A DNA stretch of 64,000 bases from Limnobacter thiooxidans. GTDB taxonomy: Bacteria > Pseudomonadota > Gammaproteobacteria > Burkholderiales > Burkholderiaceae_B. The notes under the pieces are model-generated. The model made no database searches and was not told the origin of the DNA. It saw only the letters and a program-made list of their open reading frames with translations. The DNA lies in assembly GCF_036323495.1 (NCBI RefSeq), contig NZ_AP028947.1, positions 3,410,001 through 3,474,000 of the forward strand, written 5' to 3'. Within the stretch, counting starts at the first letter, position 1. Each line of letters begins with the position of its first letter. The position numbers were made by a program, and so were the translations under genes. Below, piece after piece: positions 34,375-43,091 of the stretch.

Positions 34375-37280
34375 GTATTACTCAAGATAACAATACTCAG
34401 ACAGAGTTGTTGGAGAACGTTATCGCCACTGCACAGCGCTTGGTGAAGGCCGAGAAAGACAAGTCAAGAGTTACACCAGCGTTCATTGCTGAAAAGGTCG
34501 CACTTGCAACATTCATGTTTGCTAGCGACACACCTGAAATGGTTGACGAGCAACATGCTGTCATGGTCCTGATTCAGCGTTTCAGCCATAGGATCGGCAA
34601 ATCCACGACGATGAAAAGTGACGCCGGTCACGTGGATTGGCTTGTTTCTTCGCGAAAACGTGATTGGTTATACTGGCGCCGATACAGGGACTTTCTGGAG
34701 TCGAAGCTCGCTGATGTAGTGGTGGATGGCGTGGACGAAGCTACTGACGATATCCTGCGACTCCTTGAGGATCCTCGAAGAACGGACCCATGGGATCGGC
34801 GAGGTTTGGTTGTCGGACATGTGCAATCTGGAAAGACCAGTAATTACTCGGGACTGATCTGCAAAGCTGCTGACGCTGGCTACAAGATCATCATTGTACT
34901 TGCCGGAATGCACAACAATCTGCGCTCGCAAACTCAGATGCGGTTAGAGGAAAGCTTTCTTGGCTATGAAACGACTGCCAATCGAGATCCGGGCATGCCT
35001 ATAGGAGTTGCCGAGTTTGGAGAGAACCTGAAGACCAACTCTGCGACCACTCGTGCAGAAAATGGCGATTTCAGCAAAGCGATTGCCAAGCATTTTCACG
35101 GCATATCTCCGGAAGAACGTCCTTGGCTTTTCGTTGTAAAAAAACAGAAAACCGTTCTGACAGCCCTCCTGCAATGGATCAAAACCCGCGTCGCAGACTC
35201 CACTGATGCAGAGGATGATAGAAAGCTTGTAACCAAACTTCCTCTTCTGATGATTGACGACGAAGCTGACAACGCATCCGTTGATACGGGAGAACAAGTT
35301 TTCAAGGATGATGGTACTCCGGATGAGGAACACCAGCCGAAGACCATCAACAGCCTCATTCGCCAGATACTTCATGCTTTCACGAGAAAAGCATATGTAG
35401 GCTATACCGCTACTCCATTCGCGAATATTTTTATTCATCACAAGGGCGCTACTGCAAAAGAAGGGCCTGATCTTTTTCCCCGCTCATTCATCATAAACCT
35501 TGCCGCTCCTTCAAACTACATTGGTCCTGCCCGGATGTTTGGGAAGATGACCAAGGAAGGTAGAACGGCAGCACTGCCATTAGCCAGGGATATTCTGGAT
35601 CATTATGATCCAGCTTCGGATTCGGGCTGGATGCCACCCAAACATAAAAAGACTCATCAACCTCTTTATGGAGGTGAAGATGAAGTTCCGCCTTCACTAC
35701 GGCAGGCCATAGGCTCATTCGTTCTTGCTTGCGCAGTCCGTGAGCTTAGGGGGCAGGGAGGTCAGCATAGCTCCATGCTGATTCACGTTACCCGATTCGT
35801 CGATGTCCAGGACCATGTGCGAGAACAGGTGGAAAAAACCGTACGTCAAATGCGACAGCGAATTTCGCGTAGATTGGGTGCAGAGGAAGCACTTGAACAT
35901 CTGCATCAGATCTGGGAGAACGATTTCCTTCCTGTTCACCAACAGGTCACAGGTCTTTCCGCAGAGGTGGATCGGCCTTCCCCGATGCCTGACTGGGAGC
36001 AAATAACCACTGTTCTGGCAGACGTTCTTGAAGACATTCAGGTTCGTTCCATCAATGGAACAGCCAAGGATGCATTGGACTATGCAATACCCGGCGCAGC
36101 TTTGAAAGTTATCGCGATAGGCGGCGACAAACTCGCTCGAGGTCTTACACTAGAAGGCCTCTGTGTCAGTTATTTTGTACGCTCCACTAAAATGTACGAT
36201 ACGCTCATGCAGATGGGTCGCTGGTTCGGCTATCGTCCGGGTTATCTTGATTTGTGCAGACTCTATACCTCTCCTGATCTTGTGGAATGGTTCGGTCATA
36301 TTGCAGATGCATCTGAGGAGCTGCGTGAAGAGTTTGACTTTATGGCAGCAGCGAATCTTACGCCGGAGCAATATGGCCTTAAAGTGATGTCTCATGAGGT
36401 GCTGACCGTAACATCCCCATTGAAAATGCGGAACGCTCAAACGCTTTCACTTTCCTACAGTGGAACACGGCCTCAGACCATCCTTTTCCATCGCGATGCC
36501 CAGATACAGCAAAAAAATCTTGATGCCACAGACACACTCATTTCATCGTTAGGTGAAGGATGGGAAGAATCTATCCAGTATGGGCGTGATGGGGATCCTG
36601 ACCGCTGGCCTGGAGCTCGTTTGTGGAAGGATGTGGATTATTCGAAAGTTGTAGAGTTCCTCGGCACTTACACTACGCATCCGAATGCGAGTAGCGCCAA
36701 AGCGGCGGTATTGTCTGAGTTCATCTTGAAGATGGTCGAAACTGGGCAACTTAAAAAATGGAGCGTCGCACTGCTGAGTGGAGGAAGCGGGACAGGGGAT
36801 GTTCACACTTTCCCGAACGGTACCCCGTCCACAAGCTACTTCATGCGAAAGACTGAAGACTCTGAGAATGCCGATGAAATTGATCCAAAAAAGTTTGCGA
36901 TCGGGGTATTAACTGACCCAAAAGACGAGGGGATTGATCTTGGTGACGACGCTTGGCGCGAGGCTTTGACTCTGACTCGCGCAGCTTGGAAGCGTGATGA
37001 TGCAAGGAAACGTGTCGACCCTCCCAGCTTTCCGAGTGGTAAAGGTATCCGGGAGATTCGAGGAAAGCTCGGGGGTGAAGCCGATCGAGGTCTTTTGCTG
37101 TTGTACCCACTTTCACCCTATTTCTACAAAGGTCAGCATCCCGAGCGTCTGATCGTTCCTGGATGGAGTAAGCCAATCATGGCGTTTGCCACCGCCTTTC
37201 CTGCCAGCGATAACTCGATCAAAGTAGCGTACGAAGTTAATCTTCTTTACTGGATGCAGGAATATGGCCCGACCGAGTAA
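34371..37280 (+). CDS. Z1-domain ATPase/helicase-like protein
   Basis: 969 residues. Walker A GHVQSGKTSN (149-158) and a Walker B/DEAD-like MIDDEAD (about 293-300) are followed by VGYTATPFANIF (about 341-352), a motif III-like element. The Z1 domain is marked by GGDKLARGLTLEGL and MQMGRWFGYRPGYLDLC (about 610-626), the most characteristic stretch of the family. The fold is SF2-helicase-like. In related loci it is thought to move on DNA or drive a nuclease, but nobody can read that from sequence. It overlaps the ATPase gene by 4 nt and the PD-(D/E)XK gene by 17 nt. Confidence 0.92.
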   Translation: MSITQDNNTQTELLENVIATAQRLVKAEKDKSRVTPAFIAEKVALATFMFASDTPEMVDEQHAVMVLIQRFSHRIGKSTTMKSDAGHVDWLVSSRKRDWLYWRRYRDFLESKLADVVVDGVDEATDDILRLLEDPRRTDPWDRRGLVVGHVQSGKTSNYSGLICKAADAGYKIIIVLAGMHNNLRSQTQMRLEESFLGYETTANRDPGMPIGVAEFGENLKTNSATTRAENGDFSKAIAKHFHGISPEERPWLFVVKKQKTVLTALLQWIKTRVADSTDAEDDRKLVTKLPLLMIDDEADNASVDTGEQVFKDDGTPDEEHQPKTINSLIRQILHAFTRKAYVGYTATPFANIFIHHKGATAKEGPDLFPRSFIINLAAPSNYIGPARMFGKMTKEGRTAALPLARDILDHYDPASDSGWMPPKHKKTHQPLYGGEDEVPPSLRQAIGSFVLACAVRELRGQGGQHSSMLIHVTRFVDVQDHVREQVEKTVRQMRQRISRRLGAEEALEHLHQIWENDFLPVHQQVTGLSAEVDRPSPMPDWEQITTVLADVLEDIQVRSINGTAKDALDYAIPGAALKVIAIGGDKLARGLTLEGLCVSYFVRSTKMYDTLMQMGRWFGYRPGYLDLCRLYTSPDLVEWFGHIADASEELREEFDFMAAANLTPEQYGLKVMSHEVLTVTSPLKMRNAQTLSLSYSGTRPQTILFHRDAQIQQKNLDATDTLISSLGEGWEESIQYGRDGDPDRWPGARLWKDVDYSKVVEFLGTYTTHPNASSAKAAVLSEFILKMVETGQLKKWSVALLSGGSGTGDVHTFPNGTPSTSYFMRKTEDSENADEIDPKKFAIGVLTDPKDEGIDLGDDAWREALTLTRAAWKRDDARKRVDPPSFPSGKGIREIRGKLGGEADRGLLLLYPLSPYFYKGQHPERLIVPGWSKPIMAFATAFPASDNSIKVAYEVNLLYWMQEYGPTE

Positions 37281-38286
37281 TGAATTCATCCTTGCATGGT
37301 CATCGTTGGTTTCTGAAGATGAATCCTCTGGCTGGCAGGCCATTTCCCTGCCTCCTGCGGGTCCTATTGATATTCAGGCGGGGCGACGTTTTCCGGACAA
37401 CACAGAAGCAGTGCTTTTCTGTTTTCCAACTATAAGCTTGCCCCGATCCGAAAAATTGCCAGAAGGCAAGGGATTCCTCGTGGAAAGAACCCAACTCTCA
37501 GTCCACGATGGTTTGTGTCTCGCTCTTACCCGTCAGCAAGAGGGAAGTCCGGATTTATTCGCATCAATGGTTTGTGATGTGGTTGGTGCCATGGACGACG
37601 CATCGGATAACACGGCTTCAGAGACTTCCTTCTTGCGGATATTCTTGGGGCGAGTTCGTGCCTGGCAACAGTTCATGTCGCGGGGGGCAGGTCCTCTTAG
37701 TACTGAAGCTGAGCTGGGTCTGGCAGGGGAGCTCTACTTCATGAAGCAATTCCTTGATGCCGGGGTTGCTCCAATGACTGCTCTTAATGGGTGGGTCGGG
37801 CCTGATGATGCCCCACAGGATTTTCTTCTCGGCGAGGGGGCCGTCGAAGTCAAGGCGACCATGTCTTCGTCAGGTTTTCCGGTCAGGATTGGGTCTTTGG
37901 AGCAACTGGATGATAGCGTCACTTCACCTCTATTCCTCGCCGCTGTGCGATTCGCAAGATCCGAGGTGGGCGCAACGCTCCCCGATTTGATTGCCCAAGT
38001 CACGCAGCGACTTGAAACTGAACCGGGGGGAGTGGAGCTACTGAGGGAGCGTCTTATGTTGGCTGGTTATTTTTCTATCCATGAAGGACATTACTCTCGG
38101 AAATTTGAACCGAAAGAAAAAAGGATGTTCTTGGTAACCAGGGATTTTCCCCGCCTCACGCCTGGGACTGTTCCTCTTGGTGTGACCAAGGCGCATTACG
38201 AACTCAACCTGGATCATGTTGCGGATTATTTTCGTGATTTCAGCGTGATCCTCTCTCAGCTAGGAGTAATGAATGACTCTCGATGA
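37264..38286 (+). CDS. PD-(D/E)XK-motif protein of Z1 operon
   Basis: 340 residues matching the family of PD-(D/E)XK-motif proteins found beside Z1 genes. DFLLGEGAVEVKAT (about 185-199) is the nuclease core, with Asp, then Glu-Val-Lys. An upstream Glu-rich helix region (TEAELGLAGELYFM) supplies the conserved Glu of helix A. It is the most likely cutting subunit of the system. The ATG at 37264 lies within the Z1 gene, and the 3' end overlaps the AIPR start by 14 nt, so the genes are coupled. Confidence 0.85.
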   Translation: MARPSNEFILAWSSLVSEDESSGWQAISLPPAGPIDIQAGRRFPDNTEAVLFCFPTISLPRSEKLPEGKGFLVERTQLSVHDGLCLALTRQQEGSPDLFASMVCDVVGAMDDASDNTASETSFLRIFLGRVRAWQQFMSRGAGPLSTEAELGLAGELYFMKQFLDAGVAPMTALNGWVGPDDAPQDFLLGEGAVEVKATMSSSGFPVRIGSLEQLDDSVTSPLFLAAVRFARSEVGATLPDLIAQVTQRLETEPGGVELLRERLMLAGYFSIHEGHYSRKFEPKEKRMFLVTRDFPRLTPGTVPLGVTKAHYELNLDHVADYFRDFSVILSQLGVMNDSR

Positions 38287-40051
38287 TTTCTTCGAGGAAA
38301 CACGTGGGGAGATAGCCTCTCTAATGAGTGAGGGTGCCCCCTTCGCAGAACTGGTTTTCTGTGAGGTCGTCATGCAGCACTTGGTCGACGCCGGTATGAC
38401 GTTCGAGCCTGTTGTGTGTCATTTCCAGGGTAAAGTTGGAACTTCCAATCTGCGGCTAAGTGGCTACGCTCTCTCTGATGACGCAGATCAGCTTGATCTT
38501 TTTGTGAGTCTGTATGGTGGCTTTGAAAGCCTGGCCCCCATTCAGGATCAGGATTCGAAAACTGCAGCCCAACAGTGTGTGCGGTTTCTTGAGCTTTGCG
38601 CAGCGGGACGACTTGCAGACAAACTGGATCCGTCCAGCGACTCTCATTCGCTCGCCCTTACTATCAGGGAAATTTACGACAGGCTTGATCAGGTGAGGGT
38701 GTTCGTTCTAACAGACGGTGTGGCCAAGTCAAAGAGTTTCAAGCCGCGCGAGGTGGGGGGTAAATCCGTCCGTCTCGAAGTAATGGATATTGAGCGACTT
38801 TTCCGACACCGTTCCGAGGGTAAGCCGCGCGATGAGTTGGTTGTGGATTTCAACGAGGTTTCAGGATCGCCACTACCCTGTGTCTTTGTACCGGGAGAGA
38901 CCGGGGACTATGACTATGCACTTACCGCAATACCGGGTGAAGCCTTACGTCATATCTATGAAAAATTTGGCCCTCGTCTTCTAGAAGCCAACGTGCGCTC
39001 TTTTCTGAGTGTAAAAGCCAGAGGTGTTAACGCGGGAATTCAAGGTACTTTAAGAAGCGCGCCGGAGCGATTCATGGCATTCAATAATGGCATCGTATTG
39101 GTAGCTGATGAGATGAAGCTTGCGCGCGCTGAGGATGGCTCGCCCGGCATAATCTGGCTCCGGGGTATGCAGGTCGTCAACGGAGGGCAGACTACCGCAT
39201 CAATCTATTTTGCCAAGAAAAAGTACCCAGATACGGACCTTAGTAAGGTACGAGTCCCCGCGAAAATCATAGTCATGAAGGAGGCTGATCCGGCTAAGGA
39301 AGAGGCTTTGGTCTCTGATATTTCGCGCTTCGCAAACTCCCAGAATGCGGTACGTCAGTCTGATCTTTCTGCAAATAAACCATTTCACATCGAAGTCGAG
39401 CGATTGTCGTTATCGATATATTGCCCAGATGGTGTGGGTCGCTGGTTCTATGAGCGCGCTGCAGGAAGTTACAACACGCTTCTGTCAAGAGAAGGTACCA
39501 CAGCAGCCAAACTGAAGGCATTGAAGGAATCTGTACCAGCATCCCGGAAAATAACCAAAACGGAGTTGGCCAAATACCTGATGGCGTGGGATATGAGACC
39601 CGACATTGTCAGCCTTGGAACTCAGAAGTGTTTCGATCGCTTCATGACTGGCTTGAGTGACATTGAAGCTGAGGGAAATTCTGTAGTACCTGATACAGCT
39701 TTTTTCAAGGCTCTTGTTGCCAAGGCCATCATATTCAAGGCAGTTCACAAAACAGCTCGTCCATTGGTTTCTGCATTCCTGGCCAACGTGGCTGCTTACA
39801 CTGTTTCAGTGGTAGCAGCCTCGTATCGGGAAAGTTTTGACCTTGAGAGGGTTTGGCGTAATCAGGGCGTGTCAATTCAATTTCTTGAGCAGGTCGAGAT
39901 CTGGGCGAGAGAGGTGAACGAAAGATTGCATCAAACCGCAAACGGTAAGATGATTTCAGAATGGGCAAAAAAGCCTGAATGCAGGGATGCCATTTTTTTC
40001 CGTCCTTTTTCCTCACCATCCTTGAATATTCCTGAAGTTCCTCAAGGTTAA
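38273..40051 (+). CDS. AIPR-family protein of Z1 operon
   Basis: 592 residues. AIPR (abortive infection phage resistance) hallmark blocks are present: RFMAFNNGIVLVADE, then WLRGMQVVNGGQTTASIY, both near the middle. The family has been implicated in phage resistance, although its biochemical role is not known to me. The ATG at 38273 has AGGAG 6 nt upstream, one of the strongest ribosome sites in the operon. It is followed after 3 nt by the Vsr gene. In this operon it may sense or effect the response. Confidence 0.88.
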   Translation: MTLDDFFEETRGEIASLMSEGAPFAELVFCEVVMQHLVDAGMTFEPVVCHFQGKVGTSNLRLSGYALSDDADQLDLFVSLYGGFESLAPIQDQDSKTAAQQCVRFLELCAAGRLADKLDPSSDSHSLALTIREIYDRLDQVRVFVLTDGVAKSKSFKPREVGGKSVRLEVMDIERLFRHRSEGKPRDELVVDFNEVSGSPLPCVFVPGETGDYDYALTAIPGEALRHIYEKFGPRLLEANVRSFLSVKARGVNAGIQGTLRSAPERFMAFNNGIVLVADEMKLARAEDGSPGIIWLRGMQVVNGGQTTASIYFAKKKYPDTDLSKVRVPAKIIVMKEADPAKEEALVSDISRFANSQNAVRQSDLSANKPFHIEVERLSLSIYCPDGVGRWFYERAAGSYNTLLSREGTTAAKLKALKESVPASRKITKTELAKYLMAWDMRPDIVSLGTQKCFDRFMTGLSDIEAEGNSVVPDTAFFKALVAKAIIFKAVHKTARPLVSAFLANVAAYTVSVVAASYRESFDLERVWRNQGVSIQFLEQVEIWAREVNERLHQTANGKMISEWAKKPECRDAIFFRPFSSPSLNIPEVPQG

Positions 40052-40054
40052 CCA

Positions 40055-40516
40055 GTGACTGATATTGTTGACCCAGCTACCAGAAGCCGAATGATGTCTG
40101 GTATCCGGGGGGTGGATACCAAGCCAGAGCTTATTGTGCGCAAAGCGCTTTTTGCCTCTGGTTTCCGGTTCAGATTGCACAGGAAGGACTTACCTGGACG
40201 CCCTGATATCGTCCTTCCAGGGCGCCAGGTAGCAATATTCGTACATGGATGTTTCTGGCATGTGCATCAAGGTTGCCGGTACGCAAAAACGCCTGCTTCG
40301 CGTAAGGAGTTCTGGGAAGTCAAACTTGCAGCCAACGTAGCTCGCGATTCAGCCAAAAGGGATGCACTACTTTTGAAGGGGTGGCGTGTACTGATAGTTT
40401 GGGAATGCGCAACGCGCTCCATTTCCGTAAAGGAATTATTACCCGATTTGCTGAAAGACTGGATGGAAGGCAGCCGCACTACTGGTGAGATCGATTCAGG
40501 CTCCACGTTTCCATGA
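40055..40516 (+). CDS. vsr: Very short patch repair endonuclease (Vsr)
   Basis: 153 residues. RSRMMSGIRGVDTKPE (about 10-25), LPGRPDIVLPG with the catalytic Asp, VHGCFWHVHQGC with zinc ligands, and the FWEVK block are complete Vsr signatures. Vsr nicks next to T:G mismatches formed when 5-methylcytosine deaminates, protecting methylated sites from mutation. The pairing with the convergent C5-methyltransferase is the usual arrangement. A GTG start with AAGG 7 nt upstream follows the AIPR stop by 3 nt. Its last 38 bp overlap the end of the methyltransferase gene. Confidence 0.95.
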   Translation: MTDIVDPATRSRMMSGIRGVDTKPELIVRKALFASGFRFRLHRKDLPGRPDIVLPGRQVAIFVHGCFWHVHQGCRYAKTPASRKEFWEVKLAANVARDSAKRDALLLKGWRVLIVWECATRSISVKELLPDLLKDWMEGSRTTGEIDSGSTFP

Positions 40517-42050
40517 ATCTCGAGACCACCTCAGCGATTTTTTGTGCGAGAAGTGGAGGGACGGCGTTACCAACCTGAGTGTACTGCTCTGTACGGTTAC
40601 CAGCGAAGAAATAATTATCCGGGAAAGTCTGCAGTCGCGCAGCCTCCCTGACTGTGAGACTTCTGCATTGTGAGGGATCAGGGTGAATGAAGTAATGCCC
40701 GTCTTTCGCGATGTGAGAGACTACTGTTGAAGACCATGAGTCAGCCAACTGAACTCTGAAACGGTCTACGAAGGGAACCTTGATTGAAGATACGTTTCCG
40801 TGATTCGGAAGTAGCGGTCTGGGGAAGTCTGCAATTTTCGGTGAGTACTTGTGAACTTTGCCATACGCTGCAGTAAACATGTAACGGTTCAGGTCTGAGC
40901 GCATGTGCGAGCGAGTATCGTGTTGAATGACTCCTCCGAGACGAGCGTCGGAAAACCATTCCTTTAATCCATTTTGCAATTGATTATCTGAAAGCTCGTA
41001 GCGTAAGAAGTTTCCACCAGTAGATGCGTGATGCCTTGCTTCTTTGACAGCTAATCCAATTTCCCTGAAAACCGGTTCAATGTAATCGGAGCGGTAGAAT
41101 TGAATCTTATCCTGCGTCTCAGCCAAGGCAGAGAGCCATTGCTGGTGACCATCGGTTTCTTTCGATAATTTGCTTCTGAGTTTCGGCAGATCAGAAAGTG
41201 TCTGCCCAACAGTTACATGCGCTTGCTCCGCGTTCAGGATGAACTTCTCTGGCGAACAAGTTATCGCTGGTACTGACCGCGCCACGTCAGAGCGAATCCC
41301 GAAGAGGATAACTCTATGCCTACCCTGTGGCACACCGAAACGTTCCGCCGCTATTACAAAGTCGTGCGGTGCTATCTCACCGGCAACGCCCGGCTTCACA
41401 AATGAATGAATCTGATATTCGAGGTCATCGCCAGGTTTGGAAAGATCAGCCACGATTTTCTCGAATATAGAGGTACCCCCGTGTTTCGATGACAGCATGC
41501 CTTTCACGTTTTCCATGATGAATACAGCTGGCTTGTGAGCGCGGATGATTCTCAAATATTCTTTGTAAAGAAAATGCTTCTCATCACTTTCGAATTTTTC
41601 GAGTGATTCACGAGTCCGTCTTGAACGACCGGCTACAGAGTATGCCTGGCAGGGCGGCCCCCCGATCAGAACCCAGTCGTCAGCCCCGGCAAGAGCGGTC
41701 CTGATCCGAAAATCCAAGTCTTCAGGATTGTCTTTACCAAGTTCGAAGTTACGTGCCTCCTCCAAAGCTTCACGAGCAGCCTCTTCGGTATCCGGATGTC
41801 CAAACAGCTCATCACGTGAAATCTCGCCACGAATATGTTCGTAGTAGCAATCAGGCACCTTGCCGGGCGAGAATTTCCTATATAGGGAACGAAGGGAAAG
41901 CGTTTTATGCGCAATCGGGTCCTTTTCTGCAGACAACTTTAGGGAGAAACGGGGAGAGCCAGCAGAGTCTAGGATTGATGAAAAACCCTCTCCTAGACCC
42001 CCAGGCCCAGCAAAAAGATCAATTACCAGGATGGGTTTGCGTAGGGTCAT
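40479..42050 (-). CDS. DNA (cytosine-5-)-methyltransferase
   Basis: 523 residues with C5-methylase motifs in order: I DLFAGPGGLGEGF near the start, IV GGPPCQAYS with the catalytic Cys, VI MENVKGM, VIII QGRHRVILFG-like, and X GNAVPPLLAQKIA near the end. It probably methylates the recognition site that the ATPase/Z1/PD-(D/E)XK set would otherwise attack. The target recognition domain lies between motifs VIII and IX, and its sequence does not show me the site. It faces the rest of the operon and must have its own promoter in the 400-bp region upstream. It is a good marker of self-protection. Confidence 0.93.
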   Translation of the reverse strand: MTLRKPILVIDLFAGPGGLGEGFSSILDSAGSPRFSLKLSAEKDPIAHKTLSLRSLYRKFSPGKVPDCYYEHIRGEISRDELFGHPDTEEAAREALEEARNFELGKDNPEDLDFRIRTALAGADDWVLIGGPPCQAYSVAGRSRRTRESLEKFESDEKHFLYKEYLRIIRAHKPAVFIMENVKGMLSSKHGGTSIFEKIVADLSKPGDDLEYQIHSFVKPGVAGEIAPHDFVIAAERFGVPQGRHRVILFGIRSDVARSVPAITCSPEKFILNAEQAHVTVGQTLSDLPKLRSKLSKETDGHQQWLSALAETQDKIQFYRSDYIEPVFREIGLAVKEARHHASTGGNFLRYELSDNQLQNGLKEWFSDARLGGVIQHDTRSHMRSDLNRYMFTAAYGKVHKYSPKIADFPRPLLPNHGNVSSIKVPFVDRFRVQLADSWSSTVVSHIAKDGHYFIHPDPSQCRSLTVREAARLQTFPDNYFFAGNRTEQYTQVGNAVPPLLAQKIAEVVSRFMETWSLNRSHQ

Positions 42051-42448
42051 ACTTTATTGTTCTTGGAAATTAATTTATGCATAGGAGGATCACCAACGCA
42101 CATGTTGACATGGTACCGGAATTACTTGTTAAACAATGTTTCGGACAAGGGGGGTCTCTATTCAAATCGATGAAAGTAGATTGAATAGTTCCTGACTTTG
42201 TCACCACAAATCTGAAGATGATCAAAAAGCAGATGCGGAAAATCTTGAACCACTTTCGAAGGTGATCAGCATACACATACTAAAGCGGCTGGAGGCGGTA
42301 GAGCTATATCGGAAATTGATAAAAAACTCAGGGTCACATCACCACAATGAACTCCACTTTCAATGGGTCGAATTAGCTGGCTATATTAGAGATGTTGATG
42401 TTATGACCCTAAGTTATGACAGAAAACGATACTCTCTATGGATTGATT
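42051..42448. other. Intergenic region upstream of the methyltransferase
   Basis: About 400 bp between the methyltransferase start and the end of the small gene. It should carry the methyltransferase promoter on the minus strand, but I could not fix the boxes. A plus-strand frame at 42262-42570 runs into the convergent gene and is not called. Confidence 0.35.
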
Positions 42449-42985
42449 TTATAAAACATCATCGATCACTTCTGAAATTTCAGCCTCAGACTCCTCGTGA
42501 TTTTTTAGATGATATTCGAGTGTTAGATAACCCGAGTCCGTCTCTTCTGCATGCGCCAAGAGATAGATAGATTCAATGGCTTCTGGGAGCATCGACTGCG
42601 CCTCGCGGTCCCAAATACTTGCCAGAACGCGCTCTTTTTTTTCCAAGGCCGTCATCCAGTCTTTCGGCTCATTCCAAATACTGTCAGGTAATAAAAAGTC
42701 ATTTTGCCGACATCTGCTGTAAGTCTTAGTAAGTTTGGCTTCCATTTCTTTGAAGGCATCCGCCAGTGCAAAACCGTAGTCGTTAGTTTTGATTCCTGGG
42801 CCAATTGCTTTAATCCATGAAAGTCCAGCCTTAGGAGTTACTTGTACCAAATAATTATTAAAAGCTGGATGAGGCCTTGGAGGGTTCTTTAACATAAATT
42901 TAAATGGAGCCAATTCTTCTAATGATTGCGTGAAATCTTCAATTTTCATTCCCATAAAAAGTCCGAAAGGTCCTTTTGAATTCAT
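42449..42985 (-). CDS. Unknown protein downstream of Zorya genes
   Basis: 178 residues from the ATG at 42985, with GGAG about 7 nt upstream. It is soluble and acidic at the C-terminus (EESEAEISEVIDDVL), without signal peptide or membrane segment. Features include a Pro-rich KNPPRPHPAFNNY and Trp-containing helices (WNEPKDWMTALEKKERVLASIWD). I recognise no domain. It is on the same strand as the zor genes, 106 bp after the end of zorD, and its composition resembles theirs. It may be an accessory gene of the Zorya system or just an island passenger. Confidence 0.55.
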   Translation of the reverse strand: MNSKGPFGLFMGMKIEDFTQSLEELAPFKFMLKNPPRPHPAFNNYLVQVTPKAGLSWIKAIGPGIKTNDYGFALADAFKEMEAKLTKTYSRCRQNDFLLPDSIWNEPKDWMTALEKKERVLASIWDREAQSMLPEAIESIYLLAHAEETDSGYLTLEYHLKNHEESEAEISEVIDDVL

Positions 42986-43091
42986 CTCATGCTCCAAAAT
43001 TTAAAATGAAAGATTATGTGTAAAAACTAGTTCATAACTCGATATGTCCTGCCCATTTTAATTGGCAGGAATTCTGACACAATCCATTTAC

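Noticed and set aside
42262..42570. Plus-strand frame of 102 codons
   Set aside because: It runs 122 bp into the convergent 178-residue gene, has no ribosome site and no family resemblance.
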